A stretch of DNA of 64,000 nucleotides from Halocatena marina (GCF_025913575.1 NZ_CP109785.1:744001-808000), one strand, 5' to 3'; numbered from the stretch's first letter, positions 1-8,415 are shown. Notes: a model not told the origin generated them from the letters alone. Program-made: numbers and translations.

Positions 1-187
1 CGGCGTCGGACGCGTGTTTCTCGCTAGTGACGAAGAAACGTCCATCTTCCCCGGTGTGACCGTCCACGAAGAGGGATACGCTGTCCGGGTCGAAGCCGAC
101 ACAGAAGCAGCTCGTGGGCGTGTGTTCGTCTTTGCAGAAGACGAGCTGTCCGAACACTCGTGGGAGATCGTCAACGATAACGAGTAA
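1..187 (+). CDS. C-terminus of an unidentified acidic protein (cut by window edge)
   Basis: Reading from base 2, an open frame gives about 61 residues ending in TAA at 185-187. The residues are rich in Glu, Asp and Val with alternating hydrophobics, suggesting a beta-rich C-terminal domain, and the acidic bias fits a haloarchaeal cytoplasmic protein. The start lies outside the window. I do not recognise the family. The 165 bases after it carry no convincing gene before the next start at 353. Confidence 0.5.
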   Translation, partial: GVGRVFLASDEETSIFPGVTVHEEGYAVRVEADTEAARGRVFVFAEDELSEHSWEIVNDNE

Positions 188-352
188 TTCACCACAGAGG
201 TCAGCGATCGAAATAGCTGTATCGGGAACGAAATTGATCTCCAACCACGGACTCAGGACATCCCGTGACTCGGTTCTGAGAAAACACATCCGAGAGCGGC
301 AAGGGTGTCCGTCTTCGTCATCACCATCCTATCGACTCGGGTAGTGCGGCTG

Positions 353-1468
353 ATGACAAACGACCTTTTCACACCACTGAAACTGCGTGAAACGCGCCTT
401 CGGAACCGCGTCATGGTGTCACCAATGTGTCAGTATTCGTGTGAAAACAGAGATGGAATCGCAACTGACTGGCACCTCGTCCATTTGGGAAGTCGTGCTG
501 TCGGTGGTGCAGGGATCGTTATGACCGAGGCGACGGCAGTAGCGCCTCGGGGGCGGATCTCTCCACAGGATCTCGGAATATGGGATACTGAGCACGCCGA
601 AGCGCTCGCACCGACTGCGTCGTTCATCCGCGAGCAGGGAAGCTGTCCCGCGATTCAACTCGCACACGCGGGACGGAAAGCGTCGAAGAGCCGTCCGTGG
701 GATGGCAGTAAGCCACTCAGAGGCGACGAGGGCTGGGAAGTGCTCGCTCCAAGTTCCATTCCGTGGCCGTACGACGGCGACGCACCGCCGACCCGATCGA
801 TGACGCAGGACGATATCGATCGCGTCATCGATTCGTTCGTGGCAGCTGCAGAGAACGCACTCGCTGCCGGATTCGAAATTTGTGAAATCCACGCTGCACA
901 CGGATATCTCCTCCACGAATTCCTCTCTCCCGTGACAAACCAACGGACGGACGACTACGGCGGCAGCTTCGAGAACCGCAGTCGCATTGTCCGAGAAGTC
1001 ACTGCTGCCGTGCGTTCGGTCTGGCCCGATGATCGTCCGCTCTTCGTGCGCATCTCAGCAACTGACTGGTTACCCGAACGCGATGCGTGGACCGTCGATC
1101 AGTCGGTCCGTCTCGCCGATCACCTCGCTGCAAGTGGCGCTGATCTAATCGATGTGAGTGGCGGAGGCATTCATCCCGACCAACAGCTTCCGAGTACTGG
1201 CCCAGGGTATCAGATCCCGTACGCCGAACAGATCAGCGAGGAGACGACTGAAGACGTCGCGGTCGGTGCTGTCGGTGCAATCACGGAACCAGCACACGCC
1301 GATGCACTCATCCGCACCGGACAGGCCGATCTCGCTATCATCGGACGAGAACACCTCCGCGATCCGTCTTTCACGAACAACGCTGCTTCGAAACTCGGTG
1401 TTGATCGCGTCGAACTACCGCCACAGTACCGCCGAGCCTACCCCGAAATTAACACTCGGACGGAGTAA
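353..1468 (+). CDS. NADH:flavin oxidoreductase, old yellow enzyme (YqjM-like)
   Basis: A 371-residue FMN-dependent TIM-barrel ene-reductase. It would reduce the C=C bond of alpha,beta-unsaturated carbonyls or nitro compounds with NAD(P)H in the cytoplasm. The opening FTPLKLRETRLRNRVMVSPMC and the following QYS match the YqjM class, where a Cys at this spot tunes FMN. The HAAHGYLLHEFLSP block near residue 180 supplies the substrate-anion-binding His pair, and DDYGGSFENR and the late GAVGAIT stretch are the other family landmarks. An in-frame ATG at 305 would add 16 residues that match nothing before the conserved N-terminus, so the ATG at 353 is chosen. Physiological substrate unknown. Confidence 0.92.
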   Translation: MTNDLFTPLKLRETRLRNRVMVSPMCQYSCENRDGIATDWHLVHLGSRAVGGAGIVMTEATAVAPRGRISPQDLGIWDTEHAEALAPTASFIREQGSCPAIQLAHAGRKASKSRPWDGSKPLRGDEGWEVLAPSSIPWPYDGDAPPTRSMTQDDIDRVIDSFVAAAENALAAGFEICEIHAAHGYLLHEFLSPVTNQRTDDYGGSFENRSRIVREVTAAVRSVWPDDRPLFVRISATDWLPERDAWTVDQSVRLADHLAASGADLIDVSGGGIHPDQQLPSTGPGYQIPYAEQISEETTEDVAVGAVGAITEPAHADALIRTGQADLAIIGREHLRDPSFTNNAASKLGVDRVELPPQYRRAYPEINTRTE

Positions 1469-1575
1469 CACGTTCGTAACGGCATAACAGTGGATCAGCC
1501 ACGAGAGACAGTAGGCAAGAGACTACAGACAGGAGACGTTTTAGGGATCGGGCGAGCAGTAGGCGATACTATCGT

Positions 1576-2229
1576 ATGCACGTTCTCGTCAACGCCGCCA
1601 TGAGCGCGGATGGAAAACTCGCTTCGTATCGCCGCGAGCAGCTCCGTATCAGCGGTGAGATGGACTTCGACCGCGTGGATCGGAGACGGGCAGAATCCGA
1701 TGCAATCATGGTCGGTGTCGGGACCGTGCTGGCTGATGATCCATCGCTCACTCGCTTCGATCGCAATCACCGTGATGCGGTTGGTGGCACTGGTGTGCCG
1801 GCCCGGATCGTTGCTGATTCACAGGGGCGGACGCCCCTCGATGCGGCGCTTTTCGACGGGAGTGCGCCGACGTACGTCCTCACCACCGAAGCAGCATCGT
1901 CCGACCGCCTCGAACAGCTCGAGAAGGCGGGAGCAACAGTCGTTGTTGCGGGAAAGGAACGGGTCGATCTCACCGCTGCGCTCTCCGAACTCGAACGCGA
2001 TGGCATCGAAACGCTGTTCGTCGAAGGCGGCGGCGAACTGATCTTCTCGCTGTTCGAGGCGGATCTCGTCGATGAACTCTCCGTTTACATTGGGTCGCTT
2101 CTCATTGGGGGCCGCGATGCCCCAACCCTCGCCGACGGCGAAGGATTCGTTGATGAGTTCTCGAATCTCATCCTCATCGGTGTCGAACGACTCGACGACG
2201 GTGTCTTTCTCCAGTGGAGTGTCGAATAA
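1576..2229 (+). CDS. arfC: 2,5-diamino-6-(ribosylamino)-4(3H)-pyrimidinone 5'-phosphate reductase
   Basis: A 217-residue protein of the RibD C-terminal (dihydrofolate-reductase-like) fold. In archaea the stand-alone enzyme uses NADPH to reduce the ribosyl side chain of the riboflavin precursor before deamination. Supporting motifs are the N-terminal VNAAMSADGK, the GVGTVLADDPSLT nucleotide/substrate loop around residue 50, and the C-terminal FVEGGGELIFSL and SLLIGGRDAPTL segments. Length is typical for the archaeal single-domain form; there is no fused deaminase domain. It begins 107 bases after the oxidoreductase stop and probably has its own promoter. No other riboflavin gene lies near it. 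Confidence 0.92.
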   Translation: MHVLVNAAMSADGKLASYRREQLRISGEMDFDRVDRRRAESDAIMVGVGTVLADDPSLTRFDRNHRDAVGGTGVPARIVADSQGRTPLDAALFDGSAPTYVLTTEAASSDRLEQLEKAGATVVVAGKERVDLTAALSELERDGIETLFVEGGGELIFSLFEADLVDELSVYIGSLLIGGRDAPTLADGEGFVDEFSNLILIGVERLDDGVFLQWSVE

Positions 2230-2322
2230 CCGACCGCTCTTTACGAACAGAACCTCTGCCAACAGTCGCTGAGAACAGTCATCGCTGTCACGATCGTCTC
2301 GCGTGACTGAAATGAAGGGCCG

Positions 2323-2613
2323 TTAGTGATCGTGCCCGGTCGCAGCACCGAACGTCACGCCGAAACGATCTTCGAACAGGTCCATCATTTCGTCTTCGAC
2401 CGAGGCGAGTTCGTCGCTCATTTCACCCTCGCCGTGGTGAACGATCGCGTGGATGCGCTCGGCACAAGAGAGAATAACAATGTCACTGACGACTTCAGCT
2501 GACGACTCATCGTTTTCCGAGAGTATCTTGAGCAGTGGTTCGGGAAGCAAAACCTCATCGGCCCCGTCTGGTCCTTCAATCGAGATGACAACACTATCAG
2601 TTTCTGTCGTCAT
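2323..2613 (-). CDS. small acidic haloarchaeal protein (DUF7545-like)
   Basis: A 96-residue acidic protein starting MTTETDSVVISIEGPDG. I know closely similar small haloarchaeal proteins of unknown function (DUF7545 in my recollection), recognised by the ISIEGPDGADEVLLP opening, a central AIVHHGEGE and a His-rich C-terminus (GHDH) that might bind metal. An upstream ATG at 2637 would add eight residues (MVVVRRMC) unlike the family, so the start at 2613 is preferred. It is convergent with arfC and 145 bases downstream of thioredoxin reductase on the same strand. Function unknown. Confidence 0.75.
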   Translation of the reverse strand: MTTETDSVVISIEGPDGADEVLLPEPLLKILSENDESSAEVVSDIVILSCAERIHAIVHHGEGEMSDELASVEDEMMDLFEDRFGVTFGAATGHDH

Positions 2614-2757
2614 ACACATCCTTCGGACGACGACCACTAACCTCTGTTGGGTGGGCGATCTGACGGAGGACTGAACTCTATGATGGATTTTGGGGGTGAT
2701 CGTGTAAGTGACAATGGGCGTGGAGCGCTGCCACGTCGGGAGAGATAGTGATTTTGG

Positions 2758-3801
2758 TTAGTCGTCAGATTCGGCTGGTGCTGGCGTTGTTTTAGTTGCC
2801 TTGCGGGGGTGTTGGTCGAGGAACTCATCAGCGTCGAGTGCAGCTTTCACTCCCATTCCGCCCGCGGTAGCGGCCTGTTGATAGTGGAAATCGACCACAT
2901 CACCCGCGCCGAAGATACCATCGACATCGGTTCTGGTCTGTCCACCGTCCCGCCCACCTCGTGTCCGGAGGTAGCCGCTTTCGTCCATCTCGACGTCAGT
3001 CCCTTCGAGGTAGTCTGTGTTCGGTGTGTGGCCAATGGCGAGAAAGACGGCTCCGACGTCGAAATCGAACGACTCGGTGTTCGGGTCATCGAGTTTTTCG
3101 GACGGATAGCCCGAATCGTTGCGAGCGAGCGTGACGTGCGAAACACCCTCCGCTTGTGTTCCGTGGATCTCGGTCAGTTCCGTGTTGCGCATGATCTCGA
3201 TCTCGCCAGCATCACTCTTTTCCTGAATTCTGTCGATCCAGTACTGTTCGGCGCGGAACTCCTCGCGTCGGTGAGCGAGATAAACCTTTGAGGCGAACTT
3301 CGTGAGAAAGGCTGCCTCCTCCATCGCGGCGTCTCCTCCCCCGACGACGAGCATCTCCTCATCGCGGAAAAACGCACCATCACACGTGGCACAGGTCGAG
3401 ACGCCGTAGCCCATCAATTCGTCTTCGCCAGGGACGCCAAGCGTGCGCGCGCTTGCTCCCGAAGCAGCGATGACCGCATCAGCGGTGTAAACCGTTCCGT
3501 CTCTGCATTCGACTTCAAACGGACGCGAGCGGTCGTCGATATTCGTGACGATGCCGTGCTCAATTTCAGCTCCGAAACGAGTTGCCTGCTCTTTCATTCG
3601 CTGGACAAGATCTGGACCACTGATTCCCTCTGGAAAGCCCGGATAGTTGGCGACATCGGTGGTGAGTGTGAGCTGTCCCCCTGGCTCGTCACCCTCGATT
3701 ACGAGCGGCTCATTGTTGGCCCGTCCGGCATAGATCGCGGCAGAGAGCCCTGCGATCCCTGTTCCTGTAATAATGAGTCGTCGATGAGTGCCATTGTTCA
3801 T
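2758..3801 (-). CDS. trxB: thioredoxin reductase (NAD(P)H:disulfide, FAD)
   Basis: A 347-residue flavoprotein that transfers electrons from NAD(P)H to thioredoxin-like proteins. FAD-binding GTGIAGLSAAIYAGRA is at residue 12 onwards. GGQLTLTTDVANYPGFPEGI follows, the redox-active CATC has Cys137 and Cys140 (followed by DGAFF), the NAD(P)H-binding VVGGGDAAMEEA comes next, and the FAD site GIFGAGDV lies near the C-terminus. The last 20 residues are a low-complexity acidic tail. This is the low-molecular-weight TrxR architecture at normal length. Its start faces the DUF357 gene across a 218-base spacer that contains a perfect palindrome at 3918-3933. No thioredoxin gene is adjacent. Confidence 0.95.
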   Translation of the reverse strand: MNNGTHRRLIITGTGIAGLSAAIYAGRANNEPLVIEGDEPGGQLTLTTDVANYPGFPEGISGPDLVQRMKEQATRFGAEIEHGIVTNIDDRSRPFEVECRDGTVYTADAVIAASGASARTLGVPGEDELMGYGVSTCATCDGAFFRDEEMLVVGGGDAAMEEAAFLTKFASKVYLAHRREEFRAEQYWIDRIQEKSDAGEIEIMRNTELTEIHGTQAEGVSHVTLARNDSGYPSEKLDDPNTESFDFDVGAVFLAIGHTPNTDYLEGTDVEMDESGYLRTRGGRDGGQTRTDVDGIFGAGDVVDFHYQQAATAGGMGVKAALDADEFLDQHPRKATKTTPAPAESDD

Positions 3802-3917
3802 CGTTGGTTGATGTAATCGGGAGCGGTGTTTGTAGCTTGCGCCTACGGATATTGCAGGAGAATCGAGAGTGTCTCATCTCATTGATACGCCCTCTTCTTC
3901 CCTTGAACAACCATTCG

Positions 3918-3933
3918 AGCGGGACGTCCCGCT
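3918..3933. promoter_or_regulatory. perfect 16-base palindrome, candidate operator
   Basis: AGCGGGAC|GTCCCGCT is fully self-complementary and followed by a run of five T. It sits 117 bases before the trxB start and 87 bases before the DUF357 start, between divergent genes, so it cannot terminate either. A dimeric repressor site is the simplest reading; an RNA hairpin with a T-tail of an unseen transcript is the alternative. Confidence 0.4.
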
Positions 3934-4019
3934 GTTTTTGGATGGCGTGTCTGGCGAAATCAATGTGCTTGCTCTCGACCGATCCGAACCGTTATGTCGC
4001 TCCCAGGCTGGCGTTCGAT

Positions 4020-4304
4020 ATGTCCGCCGATCTCGAAGAAAAGACCGAACGGTACGAACGTCTGTTATCGGAGGCGATCGATGCCGCAACGATTGCCCCT
4101 CCCGCGGGGACACCGTTGGCAGAAAGCGCCGCTGAATGCCACGAAATGGCCGCCTCGTACCTCGATGACGGACGTCACTTCAAGAAACAAGGCGACACAG
4201 TCAATGCACTCGCGGCGTTCTCGTACGGTCACGCGTGGCTCGATGCGGGTGCTCGTATCGGTATCTTCGATGTTCCGACAGATGGACACTTATTCACAGT
4301 TTGA
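4020..4304 (+). CDS. DUF357 family protein
   Basis: A 94-residue helical protein starting MSADLEEKTERYERLL. DUF357 is a small archaeal family predicted to be a helical bundle; its role is unknown. Typical landmarks here are ECHEMAASYLDDGRHF, a TPR-like GDTVNALAAFSYGHAWLDAGAR and a conserved C-terminus GHLFTV. The frame is open further upstream to 3804, but that extension is basic, Cys-rich and unlike haloarchaeal protein, so the ATG at 4020 is used. Convergence with nothing and divergence from trxB suggest a separate transcript. Confidence 0.85.
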   Translation: MSADLEEKTERYERLLSEAIDAATIAPPAGTPLAESAAECHEMAASYLDDGRHFKKQGDTVNALAAFSYGHAWLDAGARIGIFDVPTDGHLFTV

Positions 4305-4388
4305 TCATATTGTGTTAAAAACACTAACCGCAATACGCCCACCGAACAGACGGTGTGTTTACATACAGGGGCTACGATCGGGTGAGTG

Positions 4389-4667
4389 ATGGAAGGTGTC
4401 CTCTGGTACGTGCTGACGGGCACACGTGGCGGGCCCAACCGGGTGCGTATCCTGCGTGCTCTCGATGAGCAGCCACGCAACGCCAACCAGCTAGCAGAGG
4501 ATTTGGATCTCGATTACAAAACGGTCCGACATCACCTTGACGTACTGATGGATAACAATGTACTGACTAACAGTGGCGACGATTACGGAGCGGTGTACCT
4601 CCCGAGCGATCAAGCGCGTCATCACTGGGAGATCATCGAGACGATCATCGAGCAGGTGGACGGATGA
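4389..4667 (+). CDS. winged helix-turn-helix (ArsR-like) transcriptional regulator
   Basis: A 92-residue single-domain DNA-binding protein. RVRILRALDEQPRNANQLAEDLDLDYKTVRHHLDVLMDNNVL is a textbook winged-helix ArsR/MarR-like fold with the recognition helix at YKTVRHHLDVL, followed by a beta-wing (GDDYGAVYLP) and a C-terminal helix for dimerisation. There is no ligand-binding extension, and no Cys pair for metal sensing. A GTG lies directly before the ATG. In haloarchaea such regulators are commonly followed by a small multi-helix membrane protein, exactly as here (4747-5058), which suggests the regulator acts with or on that gene. Confidence 0.85.
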   Translation: MEGVLWYVLTGTRGGPNRVRILRALDEQPRNANQLAEDLDLDYKTVRHHLDVLMDNNVLTNSGDDYGAVYLPSDQARHHWEIIETIIEQVDG

Positions 4668-4714
4668 ATCGGGACAGATTGAGCGTGACAAGTATGGCTG
4701 AATTTGGGCTAGTG

Positions 4715-4721
4715 TATATAT
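4715..4721 (+). promoter_or_regulatory. TATA box for the 4747 gene
   Basis: TATATAT centred 29 bases before the ATG at 4747 is the spacing expected for a leaderless haloarchaeal transcript, so the membrane protein can be transcribed apart from the regulator upstream. Confidence 0.55.
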
Positions 4722-4746
4722 GGCGGACAGGGGTTAGGATGACACA

Positions 4747-5058
4747 ATGACGGGGCTAGTCGATCTCATGCGAGTGGTCCTGGGGATCAATCTCGTTCTC
4801 CTTGCTAGCCTTGGCTACGTGTGGGCAAACAACGCGTGGAAATTCCGCTCGAAACACACGATTGGGTTGTTTGTTTTCGCCCTGCTCCTGTTCGCCGATA
4901 ATGGACTCTCGTTCTATTTCTTTGTGTTCCACGATGTACTCACTGGATGGATCACAGATCCGACGCTCGTCCCACCGATTGCTCAGTACGCGATGCTCTC
5001 GGTTCGGGTACTGGAGCTCTGTGGCCTCCTCTTTCTTACGTGGGTCACATGGGACTGA
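4747..5058 (+). CDS. small membrane protein partner of the wHTH regulator (DUF7521-like)
   Basis: A 103-residue protein with three predicted membrane helices: about residues 5-27 (LMRVVLGINLVLLASLGYVWA), 38-60 (TIGLFVFALLLFADNGLSFYFFV) and 80-101 (AQYAMLSVRVLELCGLLFLTWV). It resembles the membrane partners (DUF7521 in my recollection) that follow winged-helix regulators in haloarchaeal genomes. A role as sensor or anchor for the regulator is inferred from neighbourhood only. It has its own TATA box at 4715-4721. Downstream, a symporter operon converges on it with 39 bases between stops. Confidence 0.75.
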   Translation: MTGLVDLMRVVLGINLVLLASLGYVWANNAWKFRSKHTIGLFVFALLLFADNGLSFYFFVFHDVLTGWITDPTLVPPIAQYAMLSVRVLELCGLLFLTWVTWD

Positions 5059-5097
5059 TCGGCGTTCGTATGATCGTCCCATTCAACATCTGTTCCG

Positions 5098-5208
5098 TCA
5101 GATGATCTCTTGTTCTAGCAGCACTGCGTACATCTCGTAAGCAAACACGACTCCCACGAGTACGATTGATCCCCACGTCAGAAACGTGAAGGTGGTCGTA
5201 CCGATCAT
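5098..5208 (-). CDS. 36-residue single-helix membrane peptide, probable small subunit of the SSS symporter
   Basis: The peptide starts MIGTTTFTFLTWGSIVLVGV, continues as a single hydrophobic helix (about residues 7-32) and ends in a short acidic tail. Its ATG overlaps the TGA of the symporter gene by the classic ATGA arrangement (5205-5208), so translation is almost certainly coupled. Short one- or two-helix partners encoded next to sodium:solute symporters are known in bacteria and archaea (for example DUF3311-type and DUF4212-type), though this is much shorter than either. Role in symporter assembly or stability is inferred. Confidence 0.65.
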   Translation of the reverse strand: MIGTTTFTFLTWGSIVLVGVVFAYEMYAVLLEQEII

Positions 5209-6713
5209 TGGTCGTTCCCTCGTTGTCCACTGCCGTCTGCCATCGGTTCGTGTTCGTCGAGTCGCTGGATTTTCTGTTCAAATTGCTCGAAGTCGAACTG
5301 TCCCTTAGAGCCAAGCGAGGCGAGTACAGTCAGTGCGGCGGAAACGATGCCAGCGCTGAGGAACGACGCGAAGTATGACGCGGCCGGAAGTCCCGATGCG
5401 AACGGGAGGAGTGGCCGTGCCAGTGGGAAGAACAGTCCGCCGACGATCAGTCCGGCGACGCTCGCAAGAAGTGCGCCTGTCTCCGATAACCGAGCGAAGT
5501 ACAGACCAGAGAGAAGCGGAATGAACGTCGCCACGGCAAGTAGGTCGGCGGTAAAGAAGATTGCGAGAACGCTGTATCCCTGTGCGCCGATGACGATCGC
5601 TGCGAGTGCAACGACGACGGTGAGAGCACGCGCACTCGCTGTGAGTGTCTCATCGCTTAGTTCGAGAACACGCGGGAGATCGGCTGTGACGATGCTTGAA
5701 AGCGCATTTAGCAGGGTGTCTGCGCTGCTCATTACGAGCAGGACAGCAAGAATGACGATACCGAGAACAATGCTATCGGGAAACGCCTCGTCGACGACGA
5801 GAAAAAAGGCGATACTCGCGTTGCCGTCGATGAGATTCAACCCTTGTGCAGCGAGACCGAACAGTCCGGAGACGAATATCATTGGAATGATGGCAACGGC
5901 AGTGACGAGGAACGACCGCTGGAGCACACGATCGTTCTCAGCCGCATAGATTCGTTGCCACCACGCCTGGTTCAGCATCTCCGCGCCGAGGACAGCAACA
6001 GCGATGTAAACGCCGAACTGTATCCCGGAAACAAAGCCAAGATTCAGAAGCTGGGGGTTCGAACTGACAGCGCCCTCGTAGACTGCCCCAGCGCCACCGA
6101 GTTCGAGCAGAGCGAACCCGAAGCCGATAGCCAGCAAGGGTAGTATGAGCAACGTTTGAACGGTGTCTGTGAAGATGCTCGCACGAAGTCCTCCATAGGT
6201 GGTGTACACGAGAACGAATCCACCGATGAGAGCAGCGGTCTGCCATGCTGGAACACCTGCAACGAGTGACAGGGCACCGGTGATCCCTGTCATTTCGGCT
6301 GCGAGAAATGTGAACATATACGCAATGCTCACTACAAGCACGTAGACGTACATCGCCGTCCCGTACCGGGCGTGAGTGTACTCTGTGAGTGAGTGACCGT
6401 GCGGAATTAGCTCTCGAATACGTGGTCCAATCACCGCATACACCACCATCGGAAGTGCACTCCCAAGTGCGTATCCGAGAACTGCTGTGATACCACCGAA
6501 GGCAGCACCAGCTTCGGCAGGCGATAGCAGAATCCATGCGCCCATACTCGATGCAATGAGTGTTGCCGTGAGCGTTCCCTCTCCTGCACTCCCTCGTGCG
6601 CTGATGTAGTCCTCGACGGTTTCGATCTGTCCACGAGCGAACAATACGCCGAGTATCGAAACCACTCCGACCACGAGAGTTGTCACACCAAGGACGATCG
6701 ACGACTGAGTCAC
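5205..6713 (-). CDS. sodium:solute symporter (SSS family)
   Basis: A 502-residue integral membrane protein with about 13 helices. SSS-family features include the first helix followed by an EDYISARGS-type loop, LIASSMGAWILLSPAEAGAAFG in helix 2, YTHARYGTAMYVYVL, and the long helix 8-9 region with VMSSADTLLNALSSIVTADLPR, where Ser/Asp residues help form the second sodium site. It imports an organic solute (acetate, proline, pantothenate and similar are family substrates) with sodium, logical in a halophile; the substrate cannot be read from sequence. The gene ends in an ATGA overlap with the 36-residue peptide and is divergent from the TFB gene. Confidence 0.9.
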   Translation of the reverse strand: MTQSSIVLGVTTLVVGVVSILGVLFARGQIETVEDYISARGSAGEGTLTATLIASSMGAWILLSPAEAGAAFGGITAVLGYALGSALPMVVYAVIGPRIRELIPHGHSLTEYTHARYGTAMYVYVLVVSIAYMFTFLAAEMTGITGALSLVAGVPAWQTAALIGGFVLVYTTYGGLRASIFTDTVQTLLILPLLAIGFGFALLELGGAGAVYEGAVSSNPQLLNLGFVSGIQFGVYIAVAVLGAEMLNQAWWQRIYAAENDRVLQRSFLVTAVAIIPMIFVSGLFGLAAQGLNLIDGNASIAFFLVVDEAFPDSIVLGIVILAVLLVMSSADTLLNALSSIVTADLPRVLELSDETLTASARALTVVVALAAIVIGAQGYSVLAIFFTADLLAVATFIPLLSGLYFARLSETGALLASVAGLIVGGLFFPLARPLLPFASGLPAASYFASFLSAGIVSAALTVLASLGSKGQFDFEQFEQKIQRLDEHEPMADGSGQRGNDQ

Positions 6714-6913
6714 AAGAAATCACTTCTTCGAATCATTACCCAGTGATATCTCTCGATAGTACATAGATGTGATGACTGAGAAATCGTTCATAGACGAAAC
6801 ATTATTATTGGTAGTGTGTGGCACGGCCGATCGAGAGATACCTCTGACAGATACAATAACTGAAGGTTATTGTACTGCCTTCGTATGGTTTTGGCCGCGG
6901 CAGCGACGAAACA

Positions 6914-6921
6914 TTTTTATA
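6914..6921 (+). promoter_or_regulatory. TATA box for TFB gene
   Basis: TTTTTATA lies about 90 bases before the TFB ATG at 7007. Transcription would begin near 6945, giving a leader of roughly 60 bases, unlike the mostly leaderless genes here. Farther upstream, 6747-6757 and 6830-6840 are exact reverse complements (TATCTCTCGAT / ATCGAGAGATA). Confidence 0.5.
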
Positions 6922-7006
6922 CTTTACGGACTTACTGCGGGTAAGCAGATTGTGCGGAGACGGGTTCTCGATTTATTTGCCCGCGAGCCGCGCATCAGGT
7001 GTAACC

Positions 7007-7987
7007 ATGAGCGATTCAACAATTCGAACATACACAGAAGAGACGACTGAATCCTCGTCCGAAGAGGAACACGAGCGTGAGCACGAGTCGACTTCCGCTT
7101 GTCCGGAGTGCGGTGGCCGACTGATGAGCGATAACGAACACGGAGAGACTGTCTGTGGAGAGTGTGGACTGGTTGTTGAGGAGGACTCGATCGACCGTGG
7201 GCCGGAGTGGCGCGCGTTCGACGCCGCTGAGAAAGATCAGAAGAGCCGGGTTGGTGCGCCGACCACCACGATGATGCACGACAAGGGCCTGTCGACGAAT
7301 ATCGGCTGGCAGGACAAAGACGCATACGGCAATTCCCTGTCTTCGCGTCAACGTCAGAAGATGCAGCGTCTGCGCACGTGGAACGAACGATTCCGCACAC
7401 GGGACTCCAAAGAGCGCAACCTGAAACAGGCACTCGGCGAAATCGATCGCATGGCTAGCGCACTCGGTCTTCCCGAGACCGTTCGAGAGACTGCGAGCGT
7501 CATCTACAGACGCGCGCTTGCCGAGAACCTCTTGCCCGGCCGAAGCATTGAGGGCGTTTCGACGGCCGCACTCTACGCTGCTGCCCGGCAGGCTGGTACC
7601 CCAAGAAGCCTCGATGAGATCACGATGGTCTCACGAGTGGATAAGATGGAGTTGACCCGCACGTACCGGTACGTCGTGCGCCAGCTCAACCTCGAGATCA
7701 AACCTGCCGATCCGGAGAGCTACGTCCCCCGATTTGCGAGCGATCTCGATCTCCCTGAGGAGGTCACCCGTCGCGCACGGGATCTGATCGGCAACGCACG
7801 CGATGCAGGAATACTGAGTGGCAAGAGTCCAGTCGGTCTGGCGGCGGCGGCCATCTACGCTGCCTCGCTGCTGTGCAACCAGAAAGTCACCCAGAGCCAA
7901 GTGTCGGATGTTGCCAATATCTCTGAGGTCACCATTCGAAACCGCTATAAGGAGATTCTGGAAGCGGATGCCCATCCGGCAGTCTAA
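7007..7987 (+). CDS. tfb: transcription initiation factor IIB
   Basis: A 326-residue archaeal TFB, which bridges TATA-bound TBP and RNA polymerase. The N-terminal zinc ribbon has CPEC (Cys32, Cys35) and CGEC (Cys50, Cys53), followed by the B-reader segment GPEWRAFDAAEKDQKSRVG. Two cyclin-fold repeats follow, about residues 130-220 and 225-315; the second contains SPVGLAAAAIYAASLL and the recognition helix ISEVTIRNRYKEI. The first 30 residues are an acidic Ser/Glu extension common in haloarchaeal paralogues. The ATG at 7007 is chosen because the frame upstream (to 6950) encodes nothing family-like. Haloarchaea carry several TFBs; which paralogue this is cannot be told. Confidence 0.96.
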   Translation: MSDSTIRTYTEETTESSSEEEHEREHESTSACPECGGRLMSDNEHGETVCGECGLVVEEDSIDRGPEWRAFDAAEKDQKSRVGAPTTTMMHDKGLSTNIGWQDKDAYGNSLSSRQRQKMQRLRTWNERFRTRDSKERNLKQALGEIDRMASALGLPETVRETASVIYRRALAENLLPGRSIEGVSTAALYAAARQAGTPRSLDEITMVSRVDKMELTRTYRYVVRQLNLEIKPADPESYVPRFASDLDLPEEVTRRARDLIGNARDAGILSGKSPVGLAAAAIYAASLLCNQKVTQSQVSDVANISEVTIRNRYKEILEADAHPAV

Positions 7988-8058
7988 TCTACCGTTTGAT
8001 TGCTGACTCGATCGACGGTGGTCAAGCTTTTTACCACTGGCAACCGCATCGTTCGAGT

Positions 8059-8241
8059 ATGCCGACTGAAACGTACGTGAGATTACTCTGTCCCGAATGT
8101 GGCAAACGGTGGGAAGCATCTCCCAACGATCTTCCGGAACCAAGCGAAGAGTTTCACTGTCCTGGCTGTCACGCAGGTCGGCGAATGTCGGAGTTCACAC
8201 GCACTGAACGCGATCTTGAGACGCTCAAGACATTAGGTTGA
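8059..8241 (+). CDS. small zinc-ribbon protein (DUF7836-like)
   Basis: A 60-residue protein with two Cys pairs, LLCPECGKRW near the N-terminus and FHCPGCHAG about 25 residues later, the usual spacing for one zinc ribbon, followed by a charged helix TRTERDLETLKTLG. I recall near-identical haloarchaeal proteins (DUF7836) of unknown function. Starting at 8059 keeps the conserved MPTETYVRLLCPECG; the frame extends to 7996 but without family support. A TTTTTA element about 30 bases before the ATG suggests a leaderless transcript separate from TFB. Confidence 0.8.
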   Translation: MPTETYVRLLCPECGKRWEASPNDLPEPSEEFHCPGCHAGRRMSEFTRTERDLETLKTLG

Positions 8242-8415
8242 TACTAATTTTACTTTAAGAAAGTAACGACTTTCATTCGCAAGCTAACAGATATACACTG
8301 TTTACTGAACCGATCATTTTTCTTTCCAGTGGTTATTCGGCAGAAGTATGAAACCCTCTTGAGTGGCCGGCAGAGACGCTCTATCGCCGACACGTGATAA
8401 CGTGACTCAAGGTAA

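Noticed and set aside
5938..6723. 261-residue minus-strand frame overlapping the symporter gene
   Set aside because: It is an out-of-frame shadow on the same strand: Arg/Ser/Cys-rich product, no family resemblance, entirely inside a clear SSS gene.
6769..7050. 93-residue plus-strand frame before TFB
   Set aside because: It spans the TFB TATA box and runs out of frame into TFB; product is not acidic and matches nothing.
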